DNA of 64,000 bases from Calothrix sp. PCC 7507 (GTDB lineage: Bacteria > Cyanobacteriota > Cyanobacteriia > Cyanobacteriales > Nostocaceae). The stretch lies in contig NC_019682.1 of NCBI RefSeq assembly GCF_000316575.1, positions 3,966,001 to 4,030,000 on the forward strand. The letters are read 5' to 3'. Each line of letters opens with the position of its first letter. Position 1 is the stretch's first letter. Shown piece after piece: positions 9,972-17,883 of the stretch. The notes beneath the pieces are model-generated. The model had not been told where the DNA came from. It saw nothing but the letters and a program-made list of their open reading frames with translations, and made no database searches. Both the position numbers and the translations under genes were made by a program.

Positions 9972-10160
9972 ACTTTTTTGTGATATGGTATACCATTAAG
10001 TGTTCAGCAAAAGAATTATAGGATTCCTAATTAAATATTTTTTAATTGATGAACTAGATTTAAATTATTTTTTGATGGTAAAAATGTCATTTCATTAATG
10101 AAATCAGTTAACTGAAATAAATCAACAATCATTGAGCTAAAACACGAAGAGGTAGAGATA

Positions 10161-10526
10161 ATGACATTGGTTTTGATTATTGATGATGCAGCCTTTTCTC
10201 GTAGAATGATCCGAAAGTTTCTGCAAGTTGATGGTTACGAAATTATAGAAGCAACTAATGGGCGTGAGGGATTAGAATTAGTTCACCAGCGCCAGCCCAA
10301 TTGCGTATTAGCGGATCTACTCATGCCAGACATTAATGGGTTTGAATTTCTGCAAGCTCTACAAGATGAAAAATTAAAAGTTCCCACAATTATCATCTCA
10401 GCCGATATCCAAGAAGGGGCGCGCAATCAAAGTTATAGTCTTGGGGCGATCAACTTTATTAATAAACCACCGAAAGAAAATGAATTGCGAAAAGCAGTGC
10501 AGCAAGTTATTAATACTAAGGAATGA
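10161..10526 (+). CDS. cheY: CheY-like single-domain response regulator
   Basis: A 121-residue receiver domain with nothing attached. Acidic pair D8/D9, phospho-acceptor D52 (LADLLMPDINGF) and conserved Lys 102 (FINKPPKE) are all present. AGAGG lies nine bases before the ATG. The next gene, a CheC-type phosphatase, begins six bases after the stop, so the regulator and its likely phosphatase are co-expressed. It is transcribed away from cheA. Confidence 0.92.
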   Translation: MTLVLIIDDAAFSRRMIRKFLQVDGYEIIEATNGREGLELVHQRQPNCVLADLLMPDINGFEFLQALQDEKLKVPTIIISADIQEGARNQSYSLGAINFINKPPKENELRKAVQQVINTKE

Positions 10527-10532
10527 GTTTTG

Positions 10533-11138
10533 ATGAATGTAACAGCAGAACAACTAGATGCACTACAAGAATTGATTAATATTGGAGTTGGTCGAGCCGC
10601 AAGTCTGCTGAATGAGATGGTAGACTGTCACATTGGCCTCAAAATTCCATTTGTGAAAGTATTAACTGCTGCTGAGACTTATCAGGAATTAGCAACACGA
10701 TTCCATGATGACAGCTTGGCATCTGTAAGGCTAGGCTTTACAGGTTCTTTTTCTGGTGCTGCGGGCTTGATTTTTCCTACAGACAGTGCATCATCACTAG
10801 TTGCAGTGCTTACAGGTGAAGAGCCAGGATCGGCTGATCTAGATGCGGTGAAAATTGGCACTCTGAGCGAAATTGGTAACATTGTCATCAATGGGGTAAT
10901 GGGTTCACTTAGTAATGTGCTTAAGCAGCATGTGAACTATACATTACCTGTTTACTTAGAAGATACAATTGAAAACTTATTAGTATCTACATATGAAAGC
11001 GATTCTAAAATCTTGCTAGCACAAGCTCGATTCATAATTGAAAAGTTAGAAATTATTGGGGATATTATTTTAATCTTTCACGTAGGTACATTTGATGCGC
11101 TGCTCAATGCAATTAATGATGAAATTGCAGTCATGTAA
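10533..11138 (+). CDS. cheC: CheC-family CheY-phosphate phosphatase
   Basis: A 201-residue protein with the two ExxN active-site helices of the CheC/FliY family: ELINIGVGRAASLLNEM near residues 14-30 and SEIGNIVINGVMGSL near residues 115-130. CheC proteins dephosphorylate CheY. The ATG at 10533 is preferred over an in-frame TTG one codon earlier. Its position just behind cheY supports the assignment. The central region TGSFSGAAGLIFP is also typical. Confidence 0.85.
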   Translation: MNVTAEQLDALQELINIGVGRAASLLNEMVDCHIGLKIPFVKVLTAAETYQELATRFHDDSLASVRLGFTGSFSGAAGLIFPTDSASSLVAVLTGEEPGSADLDAVKIGTLSEIGNIVINGVMGSLSNVLKQHVNYTLPVYLEDTIENLLVSTYESDSKILLAQARFIIEKLEIIGDIILIFHVGTFDALLNAINDEIAVM

Positions 11139-11194
11139 TCAAGAAAATATCCTAATGTTGCTGTATAAAAATATTGAGACATTATGTTAAAACA

Positions 11195-12811
11195 ATGAAT
11201 ATTATAGAACAAGCTAATGAAAAATTTAGCCTTTTAGATAAGATGCCTTTAGGATCTTTTGTTCTACAGTCAGATTACATTGTTTTATTTTGGAACTGCT
11301 GCTTAGAGGAATGGACAAAAATTTCCCGAAATCAAATTTTAGGAAATTCTATTCATGAATATTTTCCTCATTTGAATCAGCCTCGTTATACTAGTCGATT
11401 GGATCAAATTTTTCAAGGGGGTCCTCCCGCAATATTTTCTTCTCAACTGCATAAATATGTTATTCCTATACCAATATCTGAAAATAAATATCGCATTCAG
11501 CAGACAACTGTAACTGCTGTGTCTGCATTAGACGAAAATAAGTTTTATGCCCTGTTCTCAATTGAAGATTTCACAGATTTAACTTTTCGAGTTCAGGAAT
11601 ATAAAAACTTACGAGATCAAGCACTAGCAGTAGCAGAAGAACGCCAGAAAGCGCAACAAGCAGCTGAGGTAGCAAACCGCATCAAAGATGAATTTCTGGC
11701 AATTGTTTCTCACGAACTTCGTTCTCCGCTTAATCCAATTTTGGGTTGGACAAAGCTACTGAAAAAGCGCTCATTAAACGAAGCTACTACTGTGCGTGCC
11801 CTGGAGACAATCGAACGAAATGCTGTACTACAGGCTCAGTTGATTGAAGACTTGTTGGATATCTCCCGCATTCTCCGGGGTAAGCTAGCACTGAATTTAG
11901 AAGCCGTTGATCTGGCTTTTACTATTGAAGCTGCCTTAGAGACAGTGCAATTAGCAGCAGAAGCAAAGTCTATTCAAATTAATCTTGATCTAAATATAGA
12001 CATTGGACAAGTTAAGGGTGATAGTAGTCGTCTTCAACAAGTTGTTTGGAATTTACTCTCTAACGCCATTAAATTCACACCGTCTGGTGGAAAAGTCGAA
12101 GTCTACTTAGAACAGATTGATTCTCAGATAGAACTGAGAGTCTGTGATACGGGTAAAGGTATTAATCCTGATTTTCTGCCACACGTATTCGAGTATTTCC
12201 GTCAGGCAGATAGTAGTACCAGCCGAAGTTCTGGCGGCTTAGGACTTGGTTTGGCGATCGTGCGCCAACTTGTCGAGTTGCATGGTGGTAGAGTTTGGGC
12301 ACAAAGCCCTGGCGAGGGGCAAGGCGCGACATTTACAGTTTGCCTACCGGTGGTTCAAGAGAATCGGGAAGTCCAAATTGAAGATCGGAATATATCTGAA
12401 GATTCCTATTCATTATCTATGCTCCATGCTCCACTAGAAGGGGTACAGTTATTAGTTGTGGATGATGATGCTGATACCCGCGAGTTTCTTGTCTTCTTAT
12501 TGGAACAAGAGGGAGCGATCGTGAGAAGTGCAGCATCCGCAAGCATTGCACTCCATATCATAGCACAGTCAAAACCAGACCTGCTGTTGAGCGATCTGGG
12601 TATGCCAGAAGTTGATGGCTACACTTTGATCCAAAAATTACGAGCAATGCCTGCTAATCAAGGTGGACAGATTCCCGCGATCGCCCTAACTGCTTACGCC
12701 GCAGAAACTACACAAAAACAGGTTTTAACAGCTGGATTTCAACTTCATATCACTAAACCAGCCGATCCCTCAAAACTAGTAGCTGCAATTGCCGCACTGG
12801 TTGAGTTATGA
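11195..12811 (+). CDS. Hybrid histidine kinase (PAS, HisKA, HATPase, receiver)
   Basis: About 538 residues from the ATG at 11195; an upstream in-frame TTG at 11174 would add seven. A PAS-like sensor (about 1-130) is followed by a coiled linker rich in Ala, Glu and Gln. The phospho-His lies in SHELRSPLNPILGW. The ATPase motifs are QVVWNLLSNAIKFT, CDTGKGI and GGLGLGLAIVRQL. A C-terminal receiver (about 425-538) carries the acceptor Asp in LLLSDLGMPEVDGY. There are no membrane segments. Its place behind cheY and cheC suggests it feeds into the same pathway, which is inference. Confidence 0.9.
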   Translation: MNIIEQANEKFSLLDKMPLGSFVLQSDYIVLFWNCCLEEWTKISRNQILGNSIHEYFPHLNQPRYTSRLDQIFQGGPPAIFSSQLHKYVIPIPISENKYRIQQTTVTAVSALDENKFYALFSIEDFTDLTFRVQEYKNLRDQALAVAEERQKAQQAAEVANRIKDEFLAIVSHELRSPLNPILGWTKLLKKRSLNEATTVRALETIERNAVLQAQLIEDLLDISRILRGKLALNLEAVDLAFTIEAALETVQLAAEAKSIQINLDLNIDIGQVKGDSSRLQQVVWNLLSNAIKFTPSGGKVEVYLEQIDSQIELRVCDTGKGINPDFLPHVFEYFRQADSSTSRSSGGLGLGLAIVRQLVELHGGRVWAQSPGEGQGATFTVCLPVVQENREVQIEDRNISEDSYSLSMLHAPLEGVQLLVVDDDADTREFLVFLLEQEGAIVRSAASASIALHIIAQSKPDLLLSDLGMPEVDGYTLIQKLRAMPANQGGQIPAIALTAYAAETTQKQVLTAGFQLHITKPADPSKLVAAIAALVEL

Positions 12812-12977
12812 CACGGTTCTATTTGAGTGTAGCGATCGCTCAGGTGTTTAGCACGGCCTTAGGAGGGCGCTGCAAAGACTTACCAGAATTAGTACAGTGG
12901 AATTTCAACTGATAGGAACGGAAGATCCAGAAGTTGGTTCACCCACACAAATGGCGGTGTTTCGCCGTAACTCCTAA
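12808..12977 (+). pseudogene. Internally deleted hen1 remnant (RNA 3'-end 2'-O-methyltransferase)
   Basis: Two short frames abut here. From 12808 one frame reads FYLSVAIAQVFSTALGGRCK then DLPELVQ and stops at 12912; I read this as part of the N-terminal Hen1 domain. From about 12897 another frame reads EFQLIGTEDPEVGSPTQMAVF and stops at 12977, as at the Hen1 C-terminus. The methyltransferase core between them is missing and the frame shifts. Hen1 partners Pnkp in bacterial RNA repair, described from Anabaena and Clostridium. The match is from memory of the family, not from a search. A pnkp remnant 1.2 kb downstream supports it. Confidence 0.6.
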
Positions 12978-12991
12978 TATCATCATCGATT

Positions 12992-13441
12992 ATGGAAGCA
13001 ATTATTTTTGTAGGAATCCAGGGAGCAGGTAAATCTACCTTTTATCGCGATCGCTTCTTTAATACTCACATCCGCATTAACCTTGATATGCTCAAAACTC
13101 GTCATCGAGAGCAAATTTTTCTGCAAACTTGTTTAGAAACTAAACAGCGTTTTGTTGTGGACAATACTAACCCAACGGTGGAAGAAAGAAAACGCTATAT
13201 TACTCCAGCGAAAGTGAAAGGTTTCCGCATTGTGGGTTACTACTTTCAGTCTCAACTAGAAGACTGCAAGCAACGAAATAGCCAAAGACCTCCTGAAGAA
13301 ATTGTACCTTTGGTTGGACTGTTAGCAACGTATAAAAAGCTGGAATTACCGAGTTGGAACGAAGAGTTTGATACACTTTATTCGGTGAAAAATGACTTAA
13401 ATAATTCATTTGTTGTTGAGGAATGGAACCGTGAAATTTGA
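12992..13441 (+). CDS. Small P-loop kinase, polynucleotide-kinase-like
   Basis: A 149-residue single-domain protein with Walker A GIQGAGKST at residues 8-16 and the later stretch VVDNTNPTVEERKRYI, a pattern of T4-Pnkp-like P-loop kinases. The Arg-rich segment near DCKQRNSQRPPEE may be the lid. No other domain is present. Its end overlaps the Thg1-like gene by 11 bases, so the two are coupled. With remnants read as hen1 and pnkp on either side, phosphorylation of an RNA or nucleotide end is a reasonable inference, but the substrate is unknown. Confidence 0.8.
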   Translation: MEAIIFVGIQGAGKSTFYRDRFFNTHIRINLDMLKTRHREQIFLQTCLETKQRFVVDNTNPTVEERKRYITPAKVKGFRIVGYYFQSQLEDCKQRNSQRPPEEIVPLVGLLATYKKLELPSWNEEFDTLYSVKNDLNNSFVVEEWNREI

Positions 13442-14204
13442 TGAACTTGATAGCAAAATGCGGGTGTTTGAGACAGCACACGATTATTGTGTGCTACCTG
13501 GACTTTACATAGTTGCAAGATTAGATGGACGCAGCTTTACTCGCCTGACAAAAGAAGTGCATCAATTTGAGGCTCCCTACGATATTCGCTTTCGAGATTT
13601 GATGCTGGCAACTGTCGAACATTTGTTAAACTGCGGGTTAGATATCACTTATGGTTATACCCAAAGTGATGAAATCTCTCTACTGTTTGCTCAACAAGAA
13701 AACACTTTCAACCGCAAATTAAGAAAACTCAATTCAGTTTTAGCAGGTGAAGCCAGCGCCAAATTTTCTTTACTATTAGGTGCTATTGGCTGCTTTGACT
13801 GTCGCATTTCGCAGCTTCCTAATATAGAAGAAGTCGTAAATTATTTTCGTTGGCGCAGTGAGGATGCCCACAGAAATGCTCTCAATGCTCATTGTTACTG
13901 GTGTCTGCGTCGAGATGGCAAAAGTGTAACTGAAGCAACCAGCATGATGAAAGGGTTATCTGTTGCCGATAAAAACGAATTATTATTCCAGCATGGGATT
14001 AATTTTAATCATCTGCCCAATTGGCAAAAACGAGGTGTGGGGCTGTATTGGGAAGAATACCAAAAGCAGGGATTCAACCCAATCAGCGGTGAAACTGTCC
14101 CAGCACTACGGCGACGCGTCAGGCGAGATTTGGACTTGCCAATGAAGGATGAGTACAGCAAGTTTATTGCCAAACTTTTGAATAACCCTCATTTGTTACT
14201 CTAG
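13431..14204 (+). CDS. Thg1-like 3'-5' RNA polymerase (tRNAHis guanylyltransferase family)
   Basis: 257 residues from a GTG at 13431, chosen because GAGGA lies eight bases upstream and the product then starts KFDELDSKMRVFE, as in bacterial Thg1-like proteins. The two metal-binding sites are visible: ARLDGRSF (Asp 32) and YTQSDEISLLF (Asp 80, Glu 81). The family adds nucleotides to RNA 5' ends in the reverse direction; bacterial members repair 5'-truncated tRNAs in vitro. The HCYW segment and the stretch up to GVGLYWEEY are also family-like. Length is normal and no lesion is seen. It overlaps the P-loop kinase gene and is followed at once by a pnkp-like remnant. Confidence 0.92.
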   Translation: MKFDELDSKMRVFETAHDYCVLPGLYIVARLDGRSFTRLTKEVHQFEAPYDIRFRDLMLATVEHLLNCGLDITYGYTQSDEISLLFAQQENTFNRKLRKLNSVLAGEASAKFSLLLGAIGCFDCRISQLPNIEEVVNYFRWRSEDAHRNALNAHCYWCLRRDGKSVTEATSMMKGLSVADKNELLFQHGINFNHLPNWQKRGVGLYWEEYQKQGFNPISGETVPALRRRVRRDLDLPMKDEYSKFIAKLLNNPHLLL

Positions 14205-14712
14205 CCAAAGCACAGGGACTACTGCGACAACAGTATGCTCCTGTGGGAGTGTCATCATGCGTTGCTCTTAATGATGCTGTTAGCAGTTTACAACAAGCAA
14301 GCGATCGCGGCGTAGATATCAGCACCCAACTCAGTCATTACCAACAGCGTGCAGATATGGCACATCAGTATGTCAGTGCTTACCGCCAATAGTGATCGGG
14401 GGTGAAGGTATGGTTGTCAAGCCGATGGACTTTATCGTTCAAGGTAGTCGCGGCATTGTCCAGCCTGTAGTGAAATGTCGCGGACAAGAATATCTGCGGA
14501 TTATCTATGGCGCTGAATATTCAGCCCCAGAGAATCTGCAACGTCTGCGCCAACGGGGCTTATCTCACAAGTGTTCTTTGGCGATGCGCGAGTTTGCCTT
14601 GGGTGTTGAAGCATTGGAGCGCTTTGTCGCCCATAGCCCTCTGCGCCGCGTCCATGAATGTGTTTTCGGCATTCTGGCACTGGAAAGCGAACCCGTCGAT
14701 CCACGACTTTGA
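14201..14712 (+). pseudogene. Degenerate pnkp remnant (RNA repair kinase/phosphatase/ligase, ligase part only)
   Basis: Directly behind the Thg1-like gene a frame reads LLRQQYAPVGVSS and SHYQQRADMAHQYVSAYRQ, then stops at 14392. After a frame change, a second piece (14392-14712) reads IGGEGMVVKPMDFIVQG, QPVVKCRGQEYLRIIYG and ends VHECVFGILALESEPVDPRL. I read these as the adenylyltransferase (ligase) part of bacterial Pnkp, with nucleotidyl-transfer motifs IV and V in the second piece. The kinase, the phosphatase, ligase motif I and a stretch between the pieces are gone. The gene cannot make a working enzyme. The match is from family knowledge. Confidence 0.75.
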
Positions 14713-14747
14713 AATAGAGGCAAGGGGCAGGGATCTGTTATACTATT

Positions 14748-15545
14748 TCACAAAATGCCTGATACAAATAATTTGTCCCTAATTTTTCCACCCCCTGCTT
14801 TTTCACTATCCACTAAAGACCACCCCAAACTAGTTGGCTGTTCATAAACCCGTTTCAAAGTATTTACATCTCTCAGGGAAATTGCAGGCGGTTGACGCAC
14901 TTGGGAAAAATAAAGAGCATCGGTTTGTAGCGGACTATGACCCCAAATTCCTAAAGCATGACCGAGTTCGTGACGTGTAGCTGCTTGCACATACTCACCT
15001 GTTTGACTAGGACTCAACAAGATAGTGAAGCGGTGAGATAAAACATTGTTGTTGCCATATAACTCATAGCTAGTTTGAGCAGAACGCGCCCTGGGAATTT
15101 TATCGCCAGGAGAAATTTGCAACGGTGGCGCTTGTCGCACAACCTTGATATCAGCAATTTCTGGTTGTTCGACTACCAATAAAGGTAAATATGTATTCCA
15201 CTCTTGTATAGCCTGTAAAACACCTGCAAGCCATACTTGCTGCTGCTCATCGCTAACTGCTTTTGGCGGTTCTACATAAACTCGCACTGGGAACTGTGAC
15301 CAAACTAAATAACCAACTTGAGTAGGTGTAATTTGAGCAAAATAATCTCCACTGTTGGTGTTATCTTCCCACTGCGCGAGTGTCGGGGGTAGGGGATGGG
15401 GTGTTGGGAGAGATGGGGGGAGGGAGAGGAGGGGAGGATTAGTTAAAATGACAAGCAGCCCTGTGCCAATAAATAAGGCAAGGGCTGTGAGTAAGCGCCG
15501 TGAAATTGAATGTATTAGGGTTGGGTGTTGGGTGGTTTTGCCCAT
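14748..15545 (-). CDS. Membrane-anchored matrixin-like metallopeptidase
   Basis: A 265-residue protein with an N-terminal hydrophobic segment at about residues 17-37 that could be a signal or anchor. A Pro-rich linker follows. The zinc site is HELGHALGIWGH at residues 192-203, the HExxHxxGxxxH pattern of metzincins such as matrixins. It probably acts outside the cytoplasm. It lies ten bases after secG on the same strand and follows gpmI and secG. Its substrate is unknown. Confidence 0.8.
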   Translation of the reverse strand: MGKTTQHPTLIHSISRRLLTALALFIGTGLLVILTNPPLLSLPPSLPTPHPLPPTLAQWEDNTNSGDYFAQITPTQVGYLVWSQFPVRVYVEPPKAVSDEQQQVWLAGVLQAIQEWNTYLPLLVVEQPEIADIKVVRQAPPLQISPGDKIPRARSAQTSYELYGNNNVLSHRFTILLSPSQTGEYVQAATRHELGHALGIWGHSPLQTDALYFSQVRQPPAISLRDVNTLKRVYEQPTSLGWSLVDSEKAGGGKIRDKLFVSGIL

Positions 15546-15555
15546 TTCCCTATCC

Positions 15556-15789
15556 TTATTTAGGCAACCAGCCGGCGCTTAAAACCACCGTTAAACCGAG
15601 AAAAATTACTGTCAATGCCCAAGTAACTCGGTTCAAGGTATTTTCTGCACTTTTGGTGCTACTAAATAATTGGGCTTGTCCACCAATAGCACCAATCCCG
15701 TCACCTTTGGGGCTATGTAGCAAAACCAAAATAATCAAACCAGCGGCGGAAAACGCCCAAATGCCTTGCACAATGTTAGAAGCTGTCAT
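15556..15789 (-). CDS. secG: SecG, preprotein translocase subunit
   Basis: A 77-residue protein with two membrane helices (about 5-25 and 53-73) joined by a loop containing SPKGDGIGAIGGQAQLFSS, the hallmark of SecG. It assists SecYEG in moving proteins across the cytoplasmic or thylakoid membrane. It sits downstream of gpmI and ten bases before the peptidase gene; a hairpin separates it from gpmI. Confidence 0.93.
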   Translation of the reverse strand: MTASNIVQGIWAFSAAGLIILVLLHSPKGDGIGAIGGQAQLFSSTKSAENTLNRVTWALTVIFLGLTVVLSAGWLPK

Positions 15790-15830
15790 GGTAGGGATCT
15801 AAATAAATAGATAATAAATTTCAACACAGA

Positions 15831-15871
15831 GGAGACAGTTAACTGTTAACAGTTAACAGGTAACTGTCTCC
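15831..15871 (-). terminator. Hairpin after gpmI
   Basis: GGAGACAGTTA (15831-15841) pairs perfectly with TAACTGTCTCC (15861-15871), and the 19-base loop is itself nearly palindromic (GTTAAC repeats). It begins five bases after the gpmI stop. No T-run follows directly, so it may be an mRNA-stabilising hairpin or a repeat rather than a true terminator. Confidence 0.45.
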
Positions 15872-15875
15872 CATT

Positions 15876-17474
15876 TTACATACTGGCTTGCACAGGAGTA
15901 CGAGTGCGTTGCACATCATATTCTGCTGCTTTCACGAGCGATCGCCCTGTCATTTCTGACGGCTGGGGTAGTTGTAAAATCTCCAGAATTGTGGGAGCAA
16001 TGTCGGCTAACTTGCCATCGTTTCGCAGTTCGACATCTGTACCATGTCCAGGGATTTTTACTCCTTCTCCTTCCACCAAGATGAAAGGAACGGGGTTAGT
16101 GGTATGGGCTGTCCAGGGATTATCTGTCTCATCTAGCATATACTCGGCGTTGCCGTGGTCAGCAGTAATAATCGTTGTCCCGCCGACTTTGGTAATGCTG
16201 CTGAGTAGGCGACCTAAACAGCTATCGACCTTTTCCACTCCGGCGATCGTCGCTGCTATTTGACCAGTATGCCCTACCATGTCTGGGTTAGCATAGTTAA
16301 TCACCACTAGGGAGTAGATGCGCTTTTCCACAGCAGCGATCGCTACATCGGTTACGGCTTCTGCTGACATTGCTGGGGCTTTGTCATAAGTCGCCACCAT
16401 TGGACTGCTGACCAATTCTCGGTCTTCCCCTGGGAAAGGCTCCTCTAATCCACCATTAAAGAAGTAGGTGACATGGGCGTATTTTTCTGTTTCGGCAGTA
16501 CGAAACTGATTTAGACCCCGATTGGCTATGACTTCTCCCAGAATATTACTGAGGTTCTGAGGTGCAAAGGCCACGGCCACTGGTAAGTCTGAATCGTATT
16601 GCGTGAAGGTAGCAAACGATAGCGGCTTGATTTGCTGTCTTTCAAAGCCTGTGAACTTGGGACTGACAAAAGCTTGGGTTAGTTGTCTAGCGCGATCGGG
16701 GCGGAAGTTGAAAAATATTACGCCATCCCCTGGTTCTATTGCACCAGGAGCAAGGCGTAATGGAGCGATGAATTCATCTGTCACCCCTTCAGAGTAAGAG
16801 GTTTGCAAGACTTCTACAGCCTTGCGTCCATCACCTGCTCCATCTTGCGTCATCACGTCGTAAGCGCGTTTGACCCGATCCCAGCGGTGATCGCGATCCA
16901 TCGCGTAGTAACGACCACTAAGGGTGGCTATCCGCCCAATGCCGATGCGGTCTAAGTAGTCTTGCAACAACCCAATTACTTTTACACCATCTGTGGGAGT
17001 GGTATCACGTCCATCAGTAATTGCGTGGATACAAACTTCTGCAATTCGCTCTTGCTTGGCTAAGTCGAGTAGTCCGAATAGATGGCTGATGTGAGAATGT
17101 ACCCCACCTTCAGAACAAAGCCCTACTAGGTGTAGCTTGCCATTGCTAGAGCGAACTTCTTGGCAAATCTTGACAAGTGCTGGGTTGCTGAGGATAGAAC
17201 CGTCTTCAACGGCATCGGAGATGCGTACTAATTCTTGTGGTACGACTCGCCCAGCGCCAATGTTCAAATGACCAACTTCTGAGTTGCCCATTTGACCCTC
17301 TGGCAACCCTACGGCTTTTCCTGATGTGCGAATGAGGGTGTGCGGATAAGCTGTCCATAAGCTATCCATGACTGGAGTTTTAGCGGCGACAATAGCATTT
17401 CCTCGCTTCTCCTCGCAGTAGCCCCATCCGTCTAAAATGACTAGCACCACAGGAGCAACAGGTGCCTTGGTCAT
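15876..17474 (-). CDS. gpmI: Cofactor-independent phosphoglycerate mutase
   Basis: 532 residues from the ATG at 17474; the longer frame from 17528 would add 18 residues not typical of the family. The enzyme interconverts 3- and 2-phosphoglycerate with two metal ions. It shows LVILDGWGYCEE at the start, the catalytic Ser in MGNSEVGHLNIGAGR, and metal-binding stretches NYANPDMVGHTG and TADHGNAEYM. It heads the gpmI-secG-peptidase run. Confidence 0.96.
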   Translation of the reverse strand: MTKAPVAPVVLVILDGWGYCEEKRGNAIVAAKTPVMDSLWTAYPHTLIRTSGKAVGLPEGQMGNSEVGHLNIGAGRVVPQELVRISDAVEDGSILSNPALVKICQEVRSSNGKLHLVGLCSEGGVHSHISHLFGLLDLAKQERIAEVCIHAITDGRDTTPTDGVKVIGLLQDYLDRIGIGRIATLSGRYYAMDRDHRWDRVKRAYDVMTQDGAGDGRKAVEVLQTSYSEGVTDEFIAPLRLAPGAIEPGDGVIFFNFRPDRARQLTQAFVSPKFTGFERQQIKPLSFATFTQYDSDLPVAVAFAPQNLSNILGEVIANRGLNQFRTAETEKYAHVTYFFNGGLEEPFPGEDRELVSSPMVATYDKAPAMSAEAVTDVAIAAVEKRIYSLVVINYANPDMVGHTGQIAATIAGVEKVDSCLGRLLSSITKVGGTTIITADHGNAEYMLDETDNPWTAHTTNPVPFILVEGEGVKIPGHGTDVELRNDGKLADIAPTILEILQLPQPSEMTGRSLVKAAEYDVQRTRTPVQASM

Positions 17475-17679
17475 AGTAAAATTGCCCTTTACTTTTTGTA
17501 ATACCCGAATGATACCATTGCTAATCACCGCCGCAAGTGAATTTCTGCTTATTAACTTCTTTTGTGAATGATTTAAATTTTTCTTAGATTTTTTTTAACT
17601 TTAGGAATTGTTGCATATTTTTTGTGATAATTAGGTGGGCATAATCTGGCCATAAATACTTGTGAGAAATAAAAGCCAT

Positions 17680-17713
17680 AGATCCCCGACTTCTTTCAAG
17701 AAGTCGGGGATCT
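17680..17713. repeat. Perfect 16-base inverted repeat (small palindromic repeat)
   Basis: AGATCCCCGACTTCTT and AAGAAGTCGGGGATCT are separated by two bases. It lies in the 409-base gap between gpmI and the ABC-F gene. I recall this sequence as a common repeat in Nostoc genomes. A second palindrome, GGGCATGGCA-C-TGCCATGCCC, sits at 17824-17844. No gene is seen in the gap. Confidence 0.7.
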
Positions 17714-17883
17714 AGTAGTTTCTTAAGGATGATTTAGGATTTTTTGAGTAAATAAGTAGTAGAGAACAAATGCTATAGCGCTTCCCATTCAAATGAAGTA
17801 CAAAAATATATCACGCTGTGTAGGGGCATGGCACTGCCATGCCCTTACCGATGTACCTCACGCTTGTCGATAAATACTATACT

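Noticed and set aside
14392-14712. 106-codon frame as an independent gene
   Set aside because: Its translation matches the end of Pnkp and lacks the catalytic parts; it is better explained as a remnant.
17680-17713. Terminator for the ABC-F or gpmI gene
   Set aside because: The hairpin is not followed by a T-run, is upstream of gpmI and also upstream in sense for neither end; a dispersed repeat fits better.
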